Origin: Halovenus carboxidivorans
GTDB taxonomy: Archaea; Halobacteriota; Halobacteria; Halobacteriales; Haloarculaceae
DNA: 64,000 bases
Direction: 5' to 3'
Assembly (NCBI RefSeq): GCF_009831575.1
Contig: NZ_WUUT01000003.1
Coordinates: 246,748-310,747 of the forward strand
The notes beneath the pieces were generated by a model that did not search any database, was not told the DNA's origin, and saw nothing but the letters and a program-made list of their open reading frames with translations. Shown here piece after piece: positions 45,769 to 53,907 of the stretch. The number at the start of each line of letters is the position of its first letter. Position 1 is the first letter of the stretch. Position numbers and translations under genes: made by a program.

Positions 45769-45781
45769 TACGAAATTCGTA
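45769..45781. promoter_or_regulatory. perfect palindrome, candidate Lrp operator
   Basis: TACGAA-a-TTCGTA, a perfect 6+1+6 inverted repeat. Centre-to-centre distance to the site at 45717-45729 is 52 bp, about five helical turns. It lies upstream of the carA TATA and 37 bp before the ATG of the divergent regulator, so it could serve both repression and autoregulation. Confidence 0.6.
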
Positions 45782-45818
45782 GCGTTGAAGTACGGGCGCG
45801 CCGAACCGACAGATCTCG

Positions 45819-46232
45819 ATGGACGACCTCGACCGCGAGATCCTGAACATCCTCCGTCGTGACGCCCGTACCCCGTACACGGAGATCGCCGATCAGGTCG
45901 GCACCTCCGAGGGGACGATCCGAAACCGCGTCGAGCGGATGGTCGAGTCGGGGGTCATCGACCGCTTTACCGTCTCGACGCGGACCGGCAACGTCAAGGC
46001 GATGATCGAGATCACCGTCGACGTCGACGTCAACACCGGTGGGCTGACCGAGGAGTTCGCGGAGTGGAAACGCGTCGACTTCGTCTGGCAGGTCTCCGGC
46101 GAGGAGGATATCGTGCTCGTCGTCGACGCCGCGGACACGGACGACCTCAACGAACTGATCTCGCGGGCCCGCGAACGCGAGGAGGTCATGGGGACCAAGA
46201 CCAGACTCATTCTCGACGAGTGGCTCGGCTAA
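45819..46232 (+). CDS. Lrp/AsnC family transcriptional regulator
   Basis: A 137-aa regulator: winged HTH MDDLDREILNILRRDARTPY / IADQVGTSEGTIRNRVERMV and a RAM domain (KAMIEITVDVDVNTGGLTEE, GEEDIVLVVDAADTDDLNEL). Shorter than the Lrp at 14546 and clearly a different paralogue. Divergent from carA with palindromes between the two, so it is likely to control carA and itself, perhaps in response to arginine, glutamine or another amino acid; the ligand is not visible. Confidence 0.92.
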   Translation: MDDLDREILNILRRDARTPYTEIADQVGTSEGTIRNRVERMVESGVIDRFTVSTRTGNVKAMIEITVDVDVNTGGLTEEFAEWKRVDFVWQVSGEEDIVLVVDAADTDDLNELISRAREREEVMGTKTRLILDEWLG

Positions 46233-46555
46233 GCGCGGTCGCCGCCCTCGGAGCCCCAGGTGTTGAGCCGGTAGATTAGCTGTCCCGTCGCGAAGAGCAC
46301 GCCGACCGCGAGCACCAATCCGGTCCAGTCCGGTAGCCGATATCTGGTGAGCGCGGCACCGTAGCCGGCGGTTACGACCCCGATCCCGAACATGAATAAC
46401 CCGACGAGTCGCCCGGCGACGCGGTCCGGGATCTCCGACTCGTCGTAGCCCGCGATCAGAAACGTCCAGTTGAACACCGCCATACAAACCCCGAGAACGA
46501 CACAGAGTCCGCCGATGTACACTGCTCCGTGCAGATCGAGCAGCAACTCTTCCAT
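46229..46555 (-). CDS. three-helix membrane protein, unknown function
   Basis: A small membrane protein, 108 aa from ATG 46555 (MEELLLDLHGAVYIGG); ATG 46564 or 46573 would add 3 or 6 residues. Three predicted helices: AVYIGGLCVVLGVCMAVFNW, VAGRLVGLFMFGIGVVTAGY and WTGLVLAVGVLFATGQLIYR. No catalytic motif. It overlaps the Lrp-like gene by 4 bp tail to tail. Family not recognised. Confidence 0.65.
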   Translation of the reverse strand: MEELLLDLHGAVYIGGLCVVLGVCMAVFNWTFLIAGYDESEIPDRVAGRLVGLFMFGIGVVTAGYGAALTRYRLPDWTGLVLAVGVLFATGQLIYRLNTWGSEGGDRA

Positions 46556-46618
46556 ACCGGCCATTTTCGGCACAGTCCTATTCCTGTTGTGGTCCGTCTC
46601 CGGACGGGAAATCTCGAC

Positions 46619-47263
46619 CTACTCGACGCCCGCCCGGGACTCGAAGTTCCGGAAGAGCCGGTCCGCGGTTACCTCCGCCCAGGAAAAGCCGTTCATCTCC
46701 CAGCCGAACCTGCGTAGCGACTCCGTCTGTTCGGCGCTGATCTCCGGGTGGAACTGGACGGTCCAGACCGGCCGCTCGCGGTGGGCCGTCCCGAAAACCT
46801 CCGCGTGCTCGGCCGAGGCGATCCGTTCCAGTCCGTCGCCGGACTCCGTCACCCGGTCACCGTGCAGTGCCGGAACGACGGGGTCGACACCCTCGAACAG
46901 TGGCTGGTCGGCCAACTCGGCTTCGACCAGCCCCGCGGTCATCGTCCCCGACCGGACGCCGCCGCCGAGGGCGACGTTGACGATCTGGTGGCCGAAACAG
47001 ACCCCCAGGGTCGGCACGCCCTCCGCGACGAGGCGGCGAATCAGTTCGATCTCCTCGTCGATCCACGGGTGCTGATCGCGCTCGTAGACGCCGGCTGTAC
47101 TGCCCGTGAGCACGACTGCGTCGGCGTCGTCGGGATCGAACCGCTCGCCCGCCGGGAAGTCCACGGTTCGAGCGCCCGGAAACTCCTCGGCCAGCGCGTC
47201 ACAGTGAAACGTCGCGTCGTCGTCGACCTCGTTCAGCACGACGTACACCGACTGCGGTGACAT
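46619..47263 (-). CDS. class I glutamine amidotransferase-like protein
   Basis: A 214-aa stand-alone GATase1 domain (GMP synthase amidotransferase-like, YfeJ/GuaA relatives). Starts MSPQSVYVVLNEVDDDATFH; nucleophile elbow TLGVCFGHQIVN with Cys89, and VWTVQFHPEISAEQT supplies the catalytic His and Glu. No synthase partner is adjacent, so it may hydrolyse gamma-glutamyl compounds. The upstream in-frame start at 47332 was rejected because it adds 23 basic residues and runs into the thioredoxin promoter. Confidence 0.87.
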   Translation of the reverse strand: MSPQSVYVVLNEVDDDATFHCDALAEEFPGARTVDFPAGERFDPDDADAVVLTGSTAGVYERDQHPWIDEEIELIRRLVAEGVPTLGVCFGHQIVNVALGGGVRSGTMTAGLVEAELADQPLFEGVDPVVPALHGDRVTESGDGLERIASAEHAEVFGTAHRERPVWTVQFHPEISAEQTESLRRFGWEMNGFSWAEVTADRLFRNFESRAGVE

Positions 47264-47373
47264 ACACGGACCGAGGGGACGACCGGAGAAAAGCCTGTCT
47301 CGGGGGTCGTGCAGCGTCCGGACACACGACAAAAACCCTTATCAGAATCGGCAGGCTACCTACTGACGAAGCC

Positions 47374-47646
47374 ATGAGCGTTACACTGAAAGATTTCTAC
47401 GCCGACTGGTGTGGGCCGTGCAAGACGCAGGATCCGATCGTAGAAGACCTCGAAGAGGACCTGGGCGACCGCCTCTCCGTCGAAAAGATCGACGTCGACG
47501 AGAACCAGGACGTCGCCAACGAGTACCAGGTCCGTTCGATCCCGACGATCGTCATCGAGGACGAGGACGGCTCCGTCATCGAGAAGTTCATCGGCGTCAC
47601 CCAGCGCGAGGAACTCGAAGCGGCGATCGAACAGGCCGAAGCCTAA
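47374..47646 (+). CDS. trxA: thioredoxin
   Basis: A 90-aa short thioredoxin with the classical active site FYADWCGPC (8-16), cis-Pro region RSIPTIVIEDEDG and the closing GVTQREELEAAIE. Cytosolic disulfide reductant. A TATA-like cccttatcag (47336-47345) lies 29-38 nt before the ATG. Several trx paralogues are usual in haloarchaea, so the symbol is generic. Confidence 0.9.
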   Translation: MSVTLKDFYADWCGPCKTQDPIVEDLEEDLGDRLSVEKIDVDENQDVANEYQVRSIPTIVIEDEDGSVIEKFIGVTQREELEAAIEQAEA

Positions 47647-47682
47647 TCTCGTTCTCTCAGCCGTCTTTTCTCGGTCCGTCAG

Positions 47683-48747
47683 TCACTCCTGTCGCTCGAT
47701 GACGAACTTCGTGAACTCGCGGAGGTGTTGCTCCGACTCCGACTCCAGATCGAGGTCGTCGAGGTGACTCCGGGCGCTCGCGGAGAGTTCACGCGCGCGG
47801 GTATCGGCGTACTCGATTGCGCCGACACTCTGCATGATCTCGATTGCCTCCATGATCTCCTCGTCGGTGTTGTCCTCGGCCCAGAGGATCTCCTCGAGTC
47901 GGGCAACGTCCTCCGCGGGGGCCTCCTGGGCGGTGTAAATCGCCATCAGCGTCTTCTTGCCCTCGCGGATGTCGTTGCCGAACTCCTTGCCGAACTCCCC
48001 GGCCTGATCCAGCGTGTTCTGGATGTCGAGGATGTCGTCGCCGATCTGGAAGGCGATGGATAGCTCCTCGGCGTAGCGCGCCAGTTGCTGTTCGACCTCC
48101 TCCGGCTGGTCGGTGACGATGGCCGCCAACCGGGCGACGATCCGGGCGAGACAGCCCGTCTTGCAGGCGCACATCTCGTAGTACTGCTGTTCGTCGACCG
48201 TGATCTCCTTCTCGTTGTGCCAGCAGATGTCCATCCCCTGACCGAGGTGTGTCCGGTTCAGTTCGTGGGTGAGCATCTCGTAGATGGCCAACCGCTGGCT
48301 GTCGCTGAGATCACCGCGGTACTTCTCGATTACCTTCAACGGAATGAAATACATCGCGTTGCCGGCGTTCAGCGCGATGTCGGTGCCGTGTTCGTGATGC
48401 AGCGCCGGTCCGCCGCGGCGCATCTGCGCCTCGTCTTCCACGTCGTCGACGATGATCGTTCCGTTGTGGAGAATTTCGGGGATACAGGCGTACGGCAGGT
48501 ACTCCTCGGGGTCGTCACCGAGGGCGTCAACGATCATCAAGAAGAGAATCGCCCGCCAGCGCTTGCCCCCGCGGTCCAGAAGCAGCCAGATCGGATCCGC
48601 GAGCGCCTCCTGAATCGCCTCAGGTTGGTACTTGTAGGTCGGCTCGCCGAAGAAGTCGGTCAGATAGGCGTCGTCGATCCGTCGTGGCAGTAGCTCCTCG
48701 ATTGCGTCGTCAATCACCGGCCGCCACTCGGCGAGGACTTCCCGCAT
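47683..48747 (-). CDS. polyprenyl (isoprenyl diphosphate) synthase family protein
   Basis: A trans-prenyltransferase of 354 aa from ATG 48747 (MREVLAEWRPVIDD). First Asp-rich motif IIVDDVEDEAQMRRG (DDVED 101-105), GGKRWRA (60-66) for IPP binding, second Asp-rich motif QIGDDILDIQN (about 236-246) and the KKTL basic site. It makes C15-C25 or longer diphosphates for lipids, carotenoids or quinones. An alternative start at 48786 (MSGFLVTACEGSY...) is less likely. Unusual cysteines (MCACKTGC) sit in the helix before the second Asp motif. Product length not predictable here. Confidence 0.88.
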   Translation of the reverse strand: MREVLAEWRPVIDDAIEELLPRRIDDAYLTDFFGEPTYKYQPEAIQEALADPIWLLLDRGGKRWRAILFLMIVDALGDDPEEYLPYACIPEILHNGTIIVDDVEDEAQMRRGGPALHHEHGTDIALNAGNAMYFIPLKVIEKYRGDLSDSQRLAIYEMLTHELNRTHLGQGMDICWHNEKEITVDEQQYYEMCACKTGCLARIVARLAAIVTDQPEEVEQQLARYAEELSIAFQIGDDILDIQNTLDQAGEFGKEFGNDIREGKKTLMAIYTAQEAPAEDVARLEEILWAEDNTDEEIMEAIEIMQSVGAIEYADTRARELSASARSHLDDLDLESESEQHLREFTKFVIERQE

Positions 48748-48912
48748 GTACGAACCCTCGCAAGCAGTGACCAAAAAACCACTCATACCGATGTACAGAC
48801 GATTCCTGGGCTGGGAGGCTTCCCGATGTGGCGACGCCGACCACTCACTCCGCTGGATAGCACTCGACCCGCCCGGGGAGTGAGTTATACCTCTATATGG
48901 CAGTAGCTGGTA

Positions 48913-48927
48913 TTGAATGGTATTCAA
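48913..48927. promoter_or_regulatory. inverted repeat upstream of phasin-like gene
   Basis: TTGAAT-ggt-ATTCAA, a perfect 6-bp inverted repeat. A TATA-like gcttatgta follows at 48934-48942, so a bound protein would occupy the BRE side of this promoter. In length and placement it resembles a regulator operator. Confidence 0.5.
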
Positions 48928-48979
48928 CGCAATGCTTATGTACTCAGAGGTTCTCTGTAGCTGTAGAGGTCGAACAACA

Positions 48980-49528
48980 ATGATAGATTACACCAGCCCG
49001 ATCCAGACGACTTTCGAACTGCAGCGCCGCTCGCTCGAACAGAGCCAGCAGGCTCTCGAACAGAGCGTCGACATCGGCCAGCAGATCAGCGAGTCGTTGC
49101 TCGCCGGTCTCGACAGCCAGGAGCAGTTCCAGCGCCGACTCGTCGAACTCAACCGCGACACCGTTGCCAGCGCCCTCGACGCCATCGAGAGCCTTCCGGG
49201 CGCCGACGTGGCAGTCGACGACCTGCGCGAGAACATCGACGACGGCTACGAACGGCTTCTCGACGGCCACGAGGAGGCCTTCGACAACATCTCGGCGGAA
49301 CTCGAAGACGGCACCGATTCCTACGACGACCTGACTGCGGAACTCCTCGAAACCGTCGAGGAACAGCTCGACCTGCTCGTCGAGGCCCACGAGGAACTCG
49401 AAGCCCAGTCGGTCGAGGCAGTCGACGAACTCGCCGGTCAGGTCGAAGAGCTCCAGGACCAGGCCGAGGACGTGCAGGCACAGATCGAGCAGGTCTCCGA
49501 GGACGCCGCACGGGCCGTCGAAGCCTGA
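48980..49528 (+). CDS. phasin-like coiled-coil protein
   Basis: A 182-aa, very acidic, almost wholly helical protein without Cys or Trp: FELQRRSLEQSQQALEQSVD, then a long charged helix ending QVEELQDQAEDVQAQIEQVS. The amphipathic, Gln-rich N-terminal helix followed by a coiled coil resembles archaeal PhaP-type phasins that coat polyhydroxyalkanoate granules, but no pha genes are nearby and the match is by pattern only. Other structural coiled-coil roles are possible. ATG 48980 lies about 38-46 nt after a TATA-like box with an inverted repeat upstream. Confidence 0.55.
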   Translation: MIDYTSPIQTTFELQRRSLEQSQQALEQSVDIGQQISESLLAGLDSQEQFQRRLVELNRDTVASALDAIESLPGADVAVDDLRENIDDGYERLLDGHEEAFDNISAELEDGTDSYDDLTAELLETVEEQLDLLVEAHEELEAQSVEAVDELAGQVEELQDQAEDVQAQIEQVSEDAARAVEA

Positions 49529-49672
49529 TCCCTCCCGCCCCACTCACAACACGCTCCCTGAACGGATCCCTCTGCGCTCCCCCCAAACCGGCTCCCCGCT
49601 GACACCCTCTTTCTGAACGGTCCGGACCCGCCGGCTCGATTCTCTGTCCGCCGACGATCGCTCGCTTCGTGG

Positions 49673-51073
49673 CTACGACAGTGCCGCGGCGGCCTCGCGA
49701 AACAGCCCGTCGAGAATCTCCGGTGTCGTCGGATGATACGCCCGGTCGGGGACCTCTCGAACGTCCACCCCGAGTTCGACGATCACCTGTAGTGTCTTCG
49801 CCATCGCGTCGGCGTGGAAGTGCAGCCCCTGATAGCCGAGCACGGTGCCGTCCTCGGCGTCGACGACGAGTTTCGCGAGTCCGGCGGCCACGTCTTTCGC
49901 CTCGAACACGCCGTCGTCGCTTGCCTGTCTCGTCGCCGTCACGATATCGTGGCCCGCCGCTCTGGCGGTCTCCTCGTTGTGTCCGACACGGGCGAACGGG
50001 TAGACGCCGAGTCCGGAGAAGATGACGTGGTGGTGGGTGTTCTCGTACGGCGTCAGCGCCTCCCCGGCGGCGTGTGCGAGAATGTTCTCTGCGGCCTGGA
50101 AGCCCTGCTCCTTTGCGACGTGGAGAATCGGCTCTTTCCCGTTTGCGTCTCCGACGACGAAAACGCTCTCACTGTCGCGGGCCTGCATCGTGTCCGCCAC
50201 CCACTCCCCGTCCCGCTCGATAGGGGTCTGTTCGAGCCCGAGACGGCCCACGGTCGGCCGACGACCGGTGAAACAGAACAGCTGCTCGGCCTCGACGGTC
50301 CGTCGGTCGCCGGATTCGTCTTCGAGCGTGAGCCGAACACCGCCGTCGTCTGTCGGTTCGAGCCGTCTCTCGTAGACGTTCGTCGGGATGGTCACGTCGA
50401 ACTCCTCGCGGTAGAGGTCGAGTGCGGCGTCCCCGAACTCCGGGTCTGCCTCGTCGATAGGGCGGTCGTCGTGTTCGACGACCGTGAGCTCCATCCCCGC
50501 GGCCTCGGAGAGGTACGGTACCATCTCCATCCCGACGTAGCCAAAGCCCATCACGATGCCGGTGTCCGGGAACTCCGTCGCGTCGAGCACGTCGCCGCTG
50601 GTCGTGAACTCGACGGTCTCGATGCCCGGCGTGTCGGGAATGTTGACGCTCGACCCTGTCGCCACGACGACGTAATCGGGGTCGTAGGTCTCGCCGCCGG
50701 CCTCGATTCTCGTCTCGTCGACGAACCGCGCCGTCTCACGGACGAAGGTCACGTCCTCGCGGTCGGCCAACTCGTGAACGGAATCGCGGCGGTGTTCGGC
50801 CCACCCGAGCGTGTGATCGTCCTTTCGCTCGACGACCCGCTGGAGATCGACCGCCGGGGCCTCCCCGACCAGTCGCTCGTCGTGTCGGGCCTGATACCGG
50901 TGTGCGCCGGCGGAGAGCACCTCTTTCGAGGGCATACAGCCCGACAGGATACAGAGTCCGCCTCCGGGGTCGCCGTCGTCGAACAACAGCAGTTCGGCCT
51001 CCCCGGCCAGTTGCTCCGCGACGGCGGAGCCCGCACTTCCGTACGCACCGATGATCGCCACCTGAATGCTCAT
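49673..51073 (-). CDS. dihydrolipoyl dehydrogenase-like pyridine nucleotide-disulfide oxidoreductase
   Basis: A 466-aa FAD/NAD(P) flavoprotein. N-terminal FAD-binding GAYGSAGSA (9-17, a slightly degenerate GxGxxG), redox-active disulfide GGGLCILSGCMPSK (Cys41/Cys46), an ATG motif VVVATGSSVNIP, the second Rossmann motif GIVMGFGYVGMEMVP and the C-terminal HPTTPE region, giving the His-Glu pair of dihydrolipoyl dehydrogenase and mercuric reductase. No 2-oxoacid dehydrogenase genes are adjacent, so it could also be a soluble transhydrogenase or a specialised disulfide reductase. Convergent with the phasin-like gene. Confidence 0.87.
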   Translation of the reverse strand: MSIQVAIIGAYGSAGSAVAEQLAGEAELLLFDDGDPGGGLCILSGCMPSKEVLSAGAHRYQARHDERLVGEAPAVDLQRVVERKDDHTLGWAEHRRDSVHELADREDVTFVRETARFVDETRIEAGGETYDPDYVVVATGSSVNIPDTPGIETVEFTTSGDVLDATEFPDTGIVMGFGYVGMEMVPYLSEAAGMELTVVEHDDRPIDEADPEFGDAALDLYREEFDVTIPTNVYERRLEPTDDGGVRLTLEDESGDRRTVEAEQLFCFTGRRPTVGRLGLEQTPIERDGEWVADTMQARDSESVFVVGDANGKEPILHVAKEQGFQAAENILAHAAGEALTPYENTHHHVIFSGLGVYPFARVGHNEETARAAGHDIVTATRQASDDGVFEAKDVAAGLAKLVVDAEDGTVLGYQGLHFHADAMAKTLQVIVELGVDVREVPDRAYHPTTPEILDGLFREAAAALS

Positions 51074-51133
51074 AGTACGAGGATGCGAGCCGCTGGCATA
51101 ATCCTGTCGGGCGTCGAGGCGGGCGGCGAGCGA

Positions 51134-51721
51134 TCAGGACTCCCGTTCGATGTCCCGGTAGGTGGCGACCAGTTCGTCGAAGTCCTCGACCCGTTCGCGG
51201 AGTCGCGGGGCGAGTTCGTTGGCCCGCTGTTTCGCTCGTTCGTACTCCTCGCTCTCGGCGAGTTCCGCGCGCGTGAGTTCGGTCTCCAGCACGTCGATTT
51301 TCGAGATCAGCGAGAGGAAGGTGTCGAGTTCGCTTTTCTCGTCCGGCCCGGTGTCGAGGTGTTTTTCCAGCGTGTTCTGCAGCGTCTCGTTGAAAATCGG
51401 CTTGCAGAGGTAGTCGTCGAAGTCCATCTCCAGGATGTTGAGGTCGGGGTCGACGGCGGTCGCCATAATCACTGGACAGTCGTAGCCCCGCTCGCGCAGC
51501 GCCGCGAGCACGTCGTCGCCGTGCATGTCGGGCATCCGTCGGTCGAGTAACACCGCATCGACGCTGTCGTCGATCAGTTCGAGCGCCTCCTTCCCGCCGG
51601 TCGCAATCCGCGTCTCGTAGTTCGCTTCGAGTCGGAGAGCGTACGTCTCTGCGACATCTTCCTCGTCGTCGACGACCAACACGAGCGGCTCGGACCGGGC
51701 GGGGCTGCTCACATCGTTCAT
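51134..51721 (-). CDS. response regulator with HalX domain
   Basis: 195 aa: a CheY-type receiver (VLVVDDEEDVAETYALRLEA, phospho-Asp60 in AVLLDRRMPD, Lys in DYLCKPIFN) followed by a HalX domain, a helical C-terminal module (LSLISKIDVLETELTRAELA, ERAKQRANELAPRLRERVED) with no evident DNA-binding HTH. The receiver is closely similar to that of the gene at 51756. The two regulators lie in tandem 34 bp apart, transcribed away from the KaiC-like gene. Confidence 0.9.
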   Translation of the reverse strand: MNDVSSPARSEPLVLVVDDEEDVAETYALRLEANYETRIATGGKEALELIDDSVDAVLLDRRMPDMHGDDVLAALRERGYDCPVIMATAVDPDLNILEMDFDDYLCKPIFNETLQNTLEKHLDTGPDEKSELDTFLSLISKIDVLETELTRAELAESEEYERAKQRANELAPRLRERVEDFDELVATYRDIERES

Positions 51722-51755
51722 CTACCGGTGTCGCGCAAGAAAGCGTTACGTCTGT

Positions 51756-52379
51756 TCACTGACCCGGATGGCGACCGATGCTCTGGAAGGCCTCATCGAG
51801 GGAGTCGAACTCGTCGAGTAGCTCGTCGAGGTTCTCACGGAGCGTCTCGGCCCGCTCGTTGAGCCGTTCGAGTTCGTCGCTCTGTTCGCGCTCCTGTGGT
51901 GGTAGCTCCGACTCCAGCAGGGCGAGTTTCGATGTCACCTCGAAATACTCCGAGAGCTGTTCGTCGTACCGCTGGATCTGGAGCTGTTGTTCGATCGCCG
52001 CGACGAGATCCTCCTTCTCGACCGGCTTGCAGAGGTAGTCGTCGAAGGGCATCTCGACGATGTCCAGTCCGGGGTCGACCGCGGTGAGCATGATGACACG
52101 GCAGTCGTACCCTTTCTCCCGGATCTGTTCGAGAACTTCGTCGCCGGAGATGTCCGGCATACGGCGGTCGAGCAGTACGATGTCGACGTCGATATCGATC
52201 GTTTCGAGCGCGTCCTCACCGCCGTAGGCGACACGAGTGTCGTACTCGTTGCGGAGACGTAGCGCATACACGTCCGCGACCTCCTCTTCGTCGTCGATTA
52301 CGAGGACGGTCGCGGTGTCGCTACCCGATGGCACATGTGGTGTTCGGTAGTCCCGGGGTAATAAGTCTGTGTTATCCAC
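51756..52379 (-). CDS. response regulator with HalX domain (tandem paralogue)
   Basis: 207 aa: receiver (VLVIDDEEEVADVYALRLRN, phospho-Asp71 in VLLDRRMPD, Lys in DYLCKPVEK) plus HalX domain (YFEVTSKLALLESELPPQER, ELERLNERAETLRENLDELL). The order acidic pocket - DRRMPD - CKP is the same as in the next gene, so they arose by tandem duplication and then diverged in the HalX part. Divergent from the KaiC-like ATPase gene across an 82-bp spacer, the usual sign of linked signalling. Confidence 0.9.
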   Translation of the reverse strand: MDNTDLLPRDYRTPHVPSGSDTATVLVIDDEEEVADVYALRLRNEYDTRVAYGGEDALETIDIDVDIVLLDRRMPDISGDEVLEQIREKGYDCRVIMLTAVDPGLDIVEMPFDDYLCKPVEKEDLVAAIEQQLQIQRYDEQLSEYFEVTSKLALLESELPPQEREQSDELERLNERAETLRENLDELLDEFDSLDEAFQSIGRHPGQ

Positions 52380-52461
52380 AGTCGCCGCCCCCGGACGGGC
52401 AAAATTAATCAGTTGCCAGCGTAACTATCCGGTATGATCGGGCGCGGCCCGGGGACAGAGC

Positions 52462-53553
52462 ATGAGTGAGGACGACGACTGGTTCGAGCAGGCGCTCTCC
52501 GAGGACGACGCCGAGGAGGACCAGTCCGATGACCCCTGGGACGACTCGGCCGACTCCGAGGAGGAGTCGCCCTGGGACGACGACAGCGAGAGCTCCTGGG
52601 GGGACGGCGAGGCCGCGGTCGGTGACACGACCGGGACCGACGGAGCCGCCCCCTTCGAGTCAAACGACACCGAGAGCGGGCCGTTCGAGGACGACGGCTT
52701 CGGCGGTGAGGGACCCTTCGAGGACGACACCGGCTTCGGTGCAGACGAGGGTGCCTCGTTCGGCGGCGGTGGTGACGAGAGTCTCTTCGACGACGAGGGG
52801 TTCGGTGGTCTCGGCGGTGGCGGCGACAGCGAGTTCGAGGAGGAGGATTTCGAGTCGGAAATCCCTCGGATCGACCTCGGAATCGAAGGGCTGGACAACA
52901 TGATCCAGGGCGGTGTTCCGGAGCGGCACCTGATCGTGACTATCGGCAGCGCCGGGACCGGAAAGACGACTTTCGGCCTGCAGTTTCTCCATCACGGCCT
53001 CCAGAACGGCGAGGATGCCGTGTTCATCACGCTCGAACAGAGCCACGAGGCCATCATCGCGACGGCGAACGAGTTCGGCTGGGACTTCGAGAGCTTCGAG
53101 TCGGAGGATCGACTCGCGATTGTCGACCTCGACCCGGTCGAGATGGCCAACAGCCTCGACAACATCCAGGCCGAACTCCCGCAGTTGATCCGGGACTTCG
53201 ACGCCGACCGACTCGTCCTCGACTCGGTGTCGTTGCTGGAGATGATGTACGACAACCAGGCCAAACGCCGGACCGAGGTCTTCGATTTCACCCGCTCGCT
53301 GAAGAAGGCCGGAGTGACGACCTTCCTCACGAGCGAGGCCAGCGAGTCGAACCCCTACGCCTCCCGCCACGGCATCATCGAGTATCTGACTGACGCTGTC
53401 TTCGTCCTGCAGTACGTCCGCGGGGAGACACAGGAGACCCGCCTGGCCGTCGAGATACAGAAGATCCGGAACGCGAACCACTCGCGCGAAAAAAAGCCCT
53501 ACGAGATGACCGAACACGGGCTGTCGGTCTACCAGCAGGCGAACATCTTCTAA
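52462..53553 (+). CDS. KaiC-like RecA-superfamily ATPase with long acidic N-terminus
   Basis: 363 aa. Residues 1-135 are low complexity, almost only D, E, G, F, S and W, with repeated GPFEDDGF / GPFEDDTGF / ESLFDDEGF units, probably disordered and protein-binding. Residues 135-363 form one KaiC/RadA-type domain: IDLGIEGLDNMIQGGVPERH, Walker A GSAGTGKTTF (162-171), a Glu/Gln-rich catalytic strand VFITLEQSHEA, and Walker B RLVLDSVSLLEMM. Single-domain KaiC proteins act as signal or motility switches in archaea (ArlH is one). Divergent from two HalX response regulators, which suggests a common pathway. It has 'HTR-like' annotations elsewhere, from memory. Confidence 0.88.
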   Translation: MSEDDDWFEQALSEDDAEEDQSDDPWDDSADSEEESPWDDDSESSWGDGEAAVGDTTGTDGAAPFESNDTESGPFEDDGFGGEGPFEDDTGFGADEGASFGGGGDESLFDDEGFGGLGGGGDSEFEEEDFESEIPRIDLGIEGLDNMIQGGVPERHLIVTIGSAGTGKTTFGLQFLHHGLQNGEDAVFITLEQSHEAIIATANEFGWDFESFESEDRLAIVDLDPVEMANSLDNIQAELPQLIRDFDADRLVLDSVSLLEMMYDNQAKRRTEVFDFTRSLKKAGVTTFLTSEASESNPYASRHGIIEYLTDAVFVLQYVRGETQETRLAVEIQKIRNANHSREKKPYEMTEHGLSVYQQANIF

Positions 53554-53590
53554 CCGGGAGATCCATACCGGTCCGACCGCTATCACGCGT

Positions 53591-53902
53591 ATGGAGGTTC
53601 GCGCCTACGTGTACGACTCGTCTGCGCCGGCCGAGCACGTCGAGGCTGTCCTCGACCGGTTGGAGGACCGCCCGGAGGAGATCAACTACGTCGACATCGA
53701 CGCGGCAGAGACGCGAGCGGACGGCCGCCGGGAGGCGATGCTCACCGTGAAAAACGCGGTCGGAATCGGCACACCACCGGACGAACTGTACGGGCCGGAC
53801 GGTCGGCCGGATCTGACCGTCGGCGCGTTGATTACAGAGGAACCGACCGGGCGCCGCTCGCTTCACGTCGGCACAGAGGCGCTCGACGCGCTGGATACGT
53901 GA
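53591..53902 (+). CDS. small conserved haloarchaeal protein, unknown function
   Basis: 103 aa, alpha/beta: MEVRAYVYDSSAPAEHVEAV, EDRPEEINYVDIDAAETRAD, REAMLTVKNAVGIGTPPDEL and PTGRRSLHVGTEALDALDT. The pattern resembles a thioredoxin-like or glutaredoxin-like fold (strand-helix-strand, with GIGTPPDEL near the cis-Pro position) but no CxxC and no Cys at all, so no redox role. 37 bp after the KaiC-like gene on the same strand, possibly co-transcribed. Confidence 0.65.
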   Translation: MEVRAYVYDSSAPAEHVEAVLDRLEDRPEEINYVDIDAAETRADGRREAMLTVKNAVGIGTPPDELYGPDGRPDLTVGALITEEPTGRRSLHVGTEALDALDT

Positions 53903-53907
53903 CCAGT

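Noticed and set aside
52600-52850. Repeated GAGGACGAC-type DNA considered as a repeat array or CRISPR
   Set aside because: The repeats encode the acidic FEDD units of the KaiC-like protein N-terminus; spacing is irregular and in frame, with no spacers.
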